Assembly (NCBI GenBank): GCA_000432775.1
Contig: HF990390.1
Coordinates: forward strand, 5,989-24,916
Reading direction: 5' to 3'
Source: Alistipes sp. CAG:831
Lineage (GTDB): Bacteria > Bacteroidota > Bacteroidia > Bacteroidales > UBA932
Length of the DNA: 18,928 bases
The translations under genes and the position numbers were made by a program. Below the pieces are notes generated by a model. The model was not told the DNA's origin, did not search any database, and was given only the letters and a program-made list of their open reading frames with translations. Within the stretch, counting starts at the first letter, position 1. Each line of letters starts with the position of its first letter. Below are positions 14,897-18,928 of this stretch, in pieces.

Positions 14897-15817
14897 TTAT
14901 TTATTATTCTTTATCATATCTCTCACAATCCGTGCCATATCCGTATTGATCCGGTGGCCGGACTTAAGCGCAGTCACTCTGCCCCGGATACGGGTACCTA
15001 TCAGGGAAAAATCCCCGAGCAGGTCCAGCAGCTTGTGACGGGCGCACTCGTTGGGGAAGTGCAGACGCACATTGTCCAGATAGCCGCTGGGCAGCACTCC
15101 CACCTTCTCTACGTTGAAAAGCGCGGCCATGCGGGAGAGAACCTCATCCGGAACAGGCTTCTCGACTATGACGAGAGCGTTCTCGAGGTCACCTCCCTTT
15201 ATAAGGTTGTTGTTGAACAGGAATTCCAGTTCGTGGAAAAATACAAAGGTACGGCACGGAGCCACCTCAGAGGCATAATCCACCGTTCCGTCATAGTGCA
15301 TTTCCTGTACTCCCAGCACATGGGAGTTGAAATCTATGGTGAGGTCTACGGAGAAATCCTCCGCAGGCAGAATGGTAATCTGCGCCCCGGAGACAGGGTC
15401 CTCGACAGTTACCTTTTCCTTGACGGAATAATAGGTGCGGGGGGCATCCTGCTCCTGCAGGCCGTCTGCCGCAAAAGCCCTGACATACGGAAGCGCGCTT
15501 CCGTCCAGGATCGGTACCTCCAGAGAATTGAGCCTCACCAGGGCATTGTCCACGCCCATCCCGGCAAATGCCGAGAGCAGATGTTCTGCGGTAGAAACCC
15601 GTATCTCTCCCTTTTCCATGGTAGTGCCCCTCTGAGTAGTGGTAACGTAGTCCGCTACCGCCTCCATCACCGCATCCGGTCCCAGATCCTCCCTGAGGAA
15701 AATAATACCGCTGCCGGTCGGAGCCGGAGACAGCGTCATTTTTACCTTTTTACCGGAATGAAGTCCCTTTCCTTCGAATATATATTCTTTCCTGAGTGTT
15801 CTCTGATTGTCCTGCAT
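14897..15817 (-). CDS. lpxC: UDP-3-O-acyl-GlcNAc deacetylase LpxC, stand-alone (no FabZ domain)
   Basis: Zinc deacetylase for the committed step of lipid A synthesis. The 306 residues contain the zinc ligands H79 (STAEHLLSAFAGMGVDNA), H261 and D265 (ARHKLLDLLGDF), and the catalytic H288 (LKSGHRINTD). The protein ends 18 residues after that histidine. In many Bacteroidetes the gene continues into a fused FabZ hydroxyacyl-ACP dehydratase, giving about 460 residues; here a TAA stops it and lpxA begins 15 nt later. No fabZ is present elsewhere in the window. Second gene of the lpxD-lpxC-lpxA-wbqC operon, 24 nt after lpxD. Confidence 0.95.
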   Translation of the reverse strand: MQDNQRTLRKEYIFEGKGLHSGKKVKMTLSPAPTGSGIIFLREDLGPDAVMEAVADYVTTTQRGTTMEKGEIRVSTAEHLLSAFAGMGVDNALVRLNSLEVPILDGSALPYVRAFAADGLQEQDAPRTYYSVKEKVTVEDPVSGAQITILPAEDFSVDLTIDFNSHVLGVQEMHYDGTVDYASEVAPCRTFVFFHELEFLFNNNLIKGGDLENALVIVEKPVPDEVLSRMAALFNVEKVGVLPSGYLDNVRLHFPNECARHKLLDLLGDFSLIGTRIRGRVTALKSGHRINTDMARIVRDMIKNNK

Positions 15818-15841
15818 AAACCTGAATTTGGTTCTTAAGTG

Positions 15842-16834
15842 TTACTGTTTCCTGCCGTTGCGGCGGAAGACCGCATAGGCCCTCATGAAGTCCTTGTGGT
15901 CCATTGCCGGGCTTCCCAGCAGCGTCCTGCCCTCTTCCTTGATGTCGGACATGAGTCCGGCCTGCGCCCCTATCATAGTCCGGTCGGCGATGGTGATGTG
16001 CCCGGCGAAACCCACCTGGCCCCCTATCATGCACGAACGGCCTATCTTGGTCGAGCCGGCTATACCGGCCTGGGCCGCTATGACGGTGTTGGAACCTATG
16101 ACCACATTGTGCGCCACCTGGATAAGATTGTCCAGCTTGACTCCCTTCTCGATAAGGGTGGTGCCCATGGTGGAACGGTCGATGACGGTATTTGCCCCTA
16201 TCTCGCAGTCGTCCTCGATGGTGACTATTCCGGTCTGGGGGATTTTCTTATACGTACCGTCTGCCGTAGGTGCGAAACCGAAACCGTCCGAGCCTATGAC
16301 AGCATTGGAATGAATGATGCAGTTGTTGCCTATCCGACAGCCCTTGTAGATCCGCACCCCGGGGTAGATGATGCAGTCCCTGCCCACCGTCACTCCGTCA
16401 CCTATATACACCTGCGGATATATCTGGGTGCCGTCGCCGATACGGGATTTCTTCCCGATATAGGCATGAGGACCGACATAGACCTTACGGCCCAGCCTGG
16501 CGGACCAGGCGACATGGGCCGACAGAGCCCTGCCCCGGCGTTTGTCGGACTTAAGTGCATTGAGCAGGTCCAGAAGCGAGGCCACGGCCTCGTATGCATT
16601 GTCCACCTTGACCAGAGTGGCGCTGACGGCCTCCTTGGGTTCGAAGGATTTATTTATGAGGATGATACTTGCCTTGCAGGTATACAGATAATGCTCATAC
16701 TTAGGATTGGCCAGAAAACACAGGGTTCCCGGCTTTCCGGACTCAATGCGGGCCACTGACGACACCTTTGCTTCAGGGTCGCCGACAATCTCCCCTCCGA
16801 GATGCTCTGCTATGAGTTTTGCACTTACCTCCAT
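15842..16834 (-). CDS. lpxD: UDP-3-O-acylglucosamine N-acyltransferase LpxD
   Basis: Third acylation step of lipid A synthesis, adding an N-linked 3-hydroxyacyl chain. The 330 residues start MEVSAKLIAEHLGGEIVGDP, the UDP-binding N-terminal domain, followed by the beta-helix repeats (IGDGTQIYPQVYIGDG, IGNNCIIHSNAVIGSDGFGF) and the catalytic histidine in VAHNVVIG (H242, equivalent to E. coli H239). The usual C-terminal helix with DHKDFMRAYAVFRRNGRK is present. It is the first gene of the lipid A operon and diverges from rimP across a 160-nt region. Confidence 0.95.
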   Translation of the reverse strand: MEVSAKLIAEHLGGEIVGDPEAKVSSVARIESGKPGTLCFLANPKYEHYLYTCKASIILINKSFEPKEAVSATLVKVDNAYEAVASLLDLLNALKSDKRRGRALSAHVAWSARLGRKVYVGPHAYIGKKSRIGDGTQIYPQVYIGDGVTVGRDCIIYPGVRIYKGCRIGNNCIIHSNAVIGSDGFGFAPTADGTYKKIPQTGIVTIEDDCEIGANTVIDRSTMGTTLIEKGVKLDNLIQVAHNVVIGSNTVIAAQAGIAGSTKIGRSCMIGGQVGFAGHITIADRTMIGAQAGLMSDIKEEGRTLLGSPAMDHKDFMRAYAVFRRNGRKQ

Positions 16835-16871
16835 GGTACGGTTCTTTGATGTCGGTTTTAAAATAATTTTG

Positions 16872-16879
16872 CAAAGAAA
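16872..16879 (-). promoter_or_regulatory. Weak candidate -7 element for the lpxD operon
   Basis: Minus strand TTTCTTTG differs from TAnnTTTG at one base, about 37 nt before the lpxD ATG. The nearest upstream TTTG is 24 nt away, longer than the usual 19-21. Confidence 0.3.
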
Positions 16880-16888
16880 GCACTTTTT

Positions 16889-16920
16889 TTTGGATTATAT
16901 ACACAAAACCCTTATTTTTG
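16889..16920 (+). promoter_or_regulatory. Perfect Bacteroidetes-type promoter for rimP-nusA-infB
   Basis: TTTG (16889-16892), 20-nt spacer, TATTTTTG (16913-16920), an exact fit to TTTG-N19-21-TAnnTTTG. Expected transcription start near 16926, giving a leader of about 70 nt that contains the hairpin at 16937-16964. Confidence 0.75.
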
Positions 16921-16936
16921 TGCGGATTTGGAAGAG

Positions 16937-16964
16937 GAAAGGGACGGCAAGTCCCTTTCGTTTT
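16937..16964 (+). promoter_or_regulatory. Terminator-like hairpin in the rimP-nusA-infB leader
   Basis: GAAAGGGAC (16937-16945), loop GGCAA, GTCCCTTTC (16951-16959): a perfect 9-bp stem followed by GTTTTA. It lies between promoter and first gene, about 10 nt after the predicted start of transcription. It could be an attenuator or a 5' stabilising stem. In E. coli, the nusA operon leader contains terminators and is autoregulated by NusA, but sequence alone does not show that here. Confidence 0.55.
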
Positions 16965-16994
16965 ATCTGTAACTCACGAAAAACATTTGTCCGC

Positions 16995-17270
16995 ATGATA
17001 GAAAAAAGCACTATAGAACAGATCGCAGCCCCCTACATGGAAGAACACAACCTGACCCTGGTAGACGTAAAGGTCAACAAGGCCAATAATATAAAGGTAT
17101 ACTTCCGTGCCCCGGGCCGCCCGGCCTGCATAGATGACTGCGTAGCCCTAAGCCGGTGGATAGAAGGACATCTGGACAGGGACAAGGAGGATTTCTCCCT
17201 GATGGTGAGCTCAGCCGGAGATGCCGACAGCAGTACCGCCGGTGACGAGGACGAAACAAATAATAATTAA
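16995..17270 (+). CDS. rimP: Ribosome maturation factor RimP, N-terminal domain only
   Basis: RimP assists 30S subunit maturation. The start MIEKSTIEQIAAPYMEEHN at 16995 matches the family N-terminus. Residues 1-75 follow the RimP N-domain: LTLVDVKVNKANNIKVYF, then CIDDCVALSRWIEGHLDRDK, then DFSLMVSSAG. After SSAG the family normally continues into a C-terminal SH3-like domain for a total near 150-155 residues. Here a 16-residue acidic and Asn tail (DADSSTAGDEDETNNN) follows and the chain stops at 91. The position 16 nt before nusA and the nusA-infB context confirm identity. Deletion of the C-domain, lineage-specific shortening and assembly error all remain possible. Confidence 0.85.
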   Translation: MIEKSTIEQIAAPYMEEHNLTLVDVKVNKANNIKVYFRAPGRPACIDDCVALSRWIEGHLDRDKEDFSLMVSSAGDADSSTAGDEDETNNN

Positions 17271-17286
17271 ATATACAACAACCGAC

Positions 17287-18519
17287 ATGGAAGTAAACCT
17301 GATCAGTACGTTTGCCGAGTTCAAGGAACTGAAGAACATCGACAGACCTACCATGATGAGTGTGCTGGAAAACATCTTCCGCACCCAGCTGGAAAAAATG
17401 TACGGCTCAGCCGACAATTTTGACATCATCATCAATATCGACAAGGGTGACCTCGAGATATGGAGGAACCGCGAGGTGGTGGAGAAGGTCGAGGACCCCA
17501 ACACCCAGATATCCCTCGAGGAGGTACACAAGATAGACCCCTCCTATGAGGTCGGCGAGGACTTCCCCGAAGAAGTGAAGCTCTCCGACTTCGGCCGCAG
17601 GGGCATTCTCAACCTGCGCCAGAACCTGCAGGGCCGCATCGCCGATATCGAGAAGGCCAACCTGTACAACAAGTACAAGGACAGGATCCATGAGATTCTC
17701 GTGGGCGAGGTCTACCAGGTATGGAAGAAAGAAGTGCTCGTAATGGACGAGGACGGCAACGAACTGGTACTTCCCAAGTCCGAACAGATACCCTCCGACT
17801 ACTTCAAGAAGGGCGAGACAGTCAAGGCCGTCATCGAGAGCGTAGAGATGAAGAACAATACACCCGTAATCACCCTCTCGCGTACATCCCCGGCCTTCCT
17901 GGAGAGACTCTTCGAGCAGGAGGTGCCCGAGATCTTCGACGGTCTGATCACCATCAAGAAGGTGGTCCGGATTCCCGGCGACAGGGCCAAGGTAGCGGTG
18001 GAGTCCTACGACGAGCGCATCGACCCCGTAGGAGCATGCGTCGGTGTCAAGGGCTCGCGTATCCACAGCATAGTCCGTGAGCTGCGCAACGAGAACATCG
18101 ACATCATCAACTGGACCTCCAATACCCAGCTGCTCATTCAGAGGGCACTCAGCCCCGCGAAGATATCCTCCATGTCGATTGACGAGGAGACCAAGCACAT
18201 ACGTGTCAACCTCAGTCCTTCAGAAGTATCCCTTGCCATCGGTAAGGGAGGCAGCAATATCAAGCTGGCCGGTCAGCTGGCAGGTTATGAGATCGATGTC
18301 TTCCGTGAGAACGAAGCCGGCGAGGACGAGGAGGACGTAATGCTCGACGAGTTCAATGACGAGATCGAGCAGTGGGTCATCGACGCTCTCAAGGGCATCG
18401 GCTGCGACACGGCCAAGAGCGTACTCGCTCTTCCCGTTGACGAGATATGCCACAGGGCCGACCTCGAGGAGGAGACGGTGCAGGAGGTTCAGAAGATACT
18501 CCGCGCGGAGTTCGAATAA
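17287..18519 (+). CDS. nusA: Transcription termination/antitermination factor NusA
   Basis: RNA polymerase-binding factor controlling pausing, termination and antitermination. Start MEVNLISTFAEFKELKNID at 17287 gives 410 residues, normal for Bacteroidetes; an ATG at 17221 inside rimP is in frame but would add 22 unlike residues. Domains in order: N-terminal RNAP-binding domain 1-125, S1 domain about 135-200 (GEVYQVWKKEVLV), KH1 with GVKGSRIHSIVREL at 253-266, KH2 with AIGKGGSNIKLAGQLAGYEI at 317-336, an acidic stretch 341-365, and a helix-hairpin-helix-like end (ALKGIGCDTAKSVLAL). Middle gene of the rimP-nusA-infB operon, an order conserved across bacteria. Confidence 0.96.
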   Translation: MEVNLISTFAEFKELKNIDRPTMMSVLENIFRTQLEKMYGSADNFDIIINIDKGDLEIWRNREVVEKVEDPNTQISLEEVHKIDPSYEVGEDFPEEVKLSDFGRRGILNLRQNLQGRIADIEKANLYNKYKDRIHEILVGEVYQVWKKEVLVMDEDGNELVLPKSEQIPSDYFKKGETVKAVIESVEMKNNTPVITLSRTSPAFLERLFEQEVPEIFDGLITIKKVVRIPGDRAKVAVESYDERIDPVGACVGVKGSRIHSIVRELRNENIDIINWTSNTQLLIQRALSPAKISSMSIDEETKHIRVNLSPSEVSLAIGKGGSNIKLAGQLAGYEIDVFRENEAGEDEEDVMLDEFNDEIEQWVIDALKGIGCDTAKSVLALPVDEICHRADLEEETVQEVQKILRAEFE

Positions 18520-18555
18520 TCAGAGAATACGAGTTATTAACTAAATTGACAATAT

Positions 18556-18928
18556 ATGGCGGGACAAGAAAAAATCAGAATCAACAAAGTACTCAAAGAA
18601 TTCAACATCGGATTAGGGACATTGGTGGAATTTCTCAGCAAGAAGGGCTATGAAGTGGAGTCCAATCCAGGAGCCCAGATAAGCGGGGAGGAATACGAGC
18701 TGGTCAGGAAAGAATACGCGAAGGAGCAGCTCATCAAGGAAGAATCCAGGAAAATAGCCATCAAGGTCAAGGAAATAACCAAGAAAGAGAGTTCCAGGAC
18801 GGAACCCGAGGAAGAGCAGTTCGGAGACGAGGTAATCATCAAGACGACGACTATCGACCACCCCTCCACACCTGAGCCCGCCAATGTGGAGGCAAAACCC
18901 GAAAGTCCTCAGACTGATGACAGACCGG
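18556..18928 (+). CDS. infB: Translation initiation factor IF-2 (partial, 5' end only)
   Basis: IF-2 brings fMet-tRNA to the ribosome. The visible 124 codons start MAGQEKIRINKVLKEFNIGL and contain the IF2 N-terminal subdomain: VEFLSKKGYEVESNPGAQIS and EYELVRKEYAKEQLIKEES, followed by a charged linker rich in Glu, Lys, Thr and Pro that normally precedes the G domain. The GTPase part lies beyond the right edge. It is 36 nt after nusA and in the standard rimP-nusA-infB order, which supports the call. Confidence 0.93.
   Translation, partial: MAGQEKIRINKVLKEFNIGLGTLVEFLSKKGYEVESNPGAQISGEEYELVRKEYAKEQLIKEESRKIAIKVKEITKKESSRTEPEEEQFGDEVIIKTTTIDHPSTPEPANVEAKPESPQTDDRP

Noticed and set aside
14882..14899. 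lpxC-lpxA as a broken fusion gene, because lpxA is in frame five codons after the lpxC stop
   Set aside because: In-frame placement has a one-in-three chance, lpxA has its own normal N-terminus, and LpxC-LpxA fusions are not a known architecture.
14036..16759. Series of long plus-strand frames (278, 294 and 306 codons) opposite lpxA, lpxC and lpxD
   Set aside because: Same mirror effect. Hexapeptide-repeat genes give repetitive antisense peptides that look regular, but no promoter or family supports them.
17407..18198. Minus-strand frame of 263 codons opposite nusA
   Set aside because: Antisense shadow of nusA; Leu/Val/Asp-rich translation with no domain, and nusA is certain.

Overview
The window looks like a chromosomal segment of a high-GC Bacteroidota, most likely order Bacteroidales (gut types such as Rikenellaceae or related lineages would fit; genus not determinable). 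Reasons: promoters of the TTTG-N20-TAnnTTTG type; DUF3078 and WbqC-like genes; a FadL-like OMP of the Bacteroidetes kind; an archaeal-type ProRS; and an Nfn-type transhydrogenase pair typical of anaerobes. No tRNA, rRNA, CRISPR array, insertion sequence or phage gene was seen. The content is mostly core housekeeping, and I do not see a complete new biological system.

Layout. 1-2235 (-): nfnA then nfnB (nfnB runs off the left edge). 2350-3375 (+): an MFS transporter that seems to lack two central helices. 3383-4119 (-): a small periplasmic HMA metal-binding protein, downstream of a ~100-residue C-terminal remnant of a TonB-dependent receptor. 4171-5919 (+): sppA, with a textbook Bacteroidetes promoter and an intrinsic terminator. 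5927-10543 (-): a tight operon proS, conserved unknown, DUF3078, tilS. 10623-13474 (+): a tryptophan-rich lipoprotein coupled to a FadL-like outer-membrane protein. 13471-16834 (-): the lipid A operon lpxD-lpxC-lpxA-wbqC. 16995-18928 (+): rimP (short), nusA, infB (cut by the right edge), behind a perfect promoter and a leader hairpin.

Themes. First, the convergent gene pairs are packed so tightly that intrinsic terminators lie inside the coding region of the opposing gene: HMA terminator over the MFS stop codon, sppA terminator in the tilS 3' end, OMP terminator in wbqC. Second, several genes are shorter than family norms: the MFS transporter, the TonB receptor remnant, RimP without its C-terminal domain, and LpxC without the FabZ domain that is fused to it in many Bacteroidetes. 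These may reflect lineage-specific reduction, local decay, or assembly collapse. Third, two genes (nfnB and the lipoprotein) have a full AGGAGG, unusual in a phylum that largely does without Shine-Dalgarno sequences.

The longest stretches without an intact gene are 3698-4170 (receptor remnant plus the sppA promoter) and 16835-16994 (divergent lpxD/rimP promoter region and leader hairpin).
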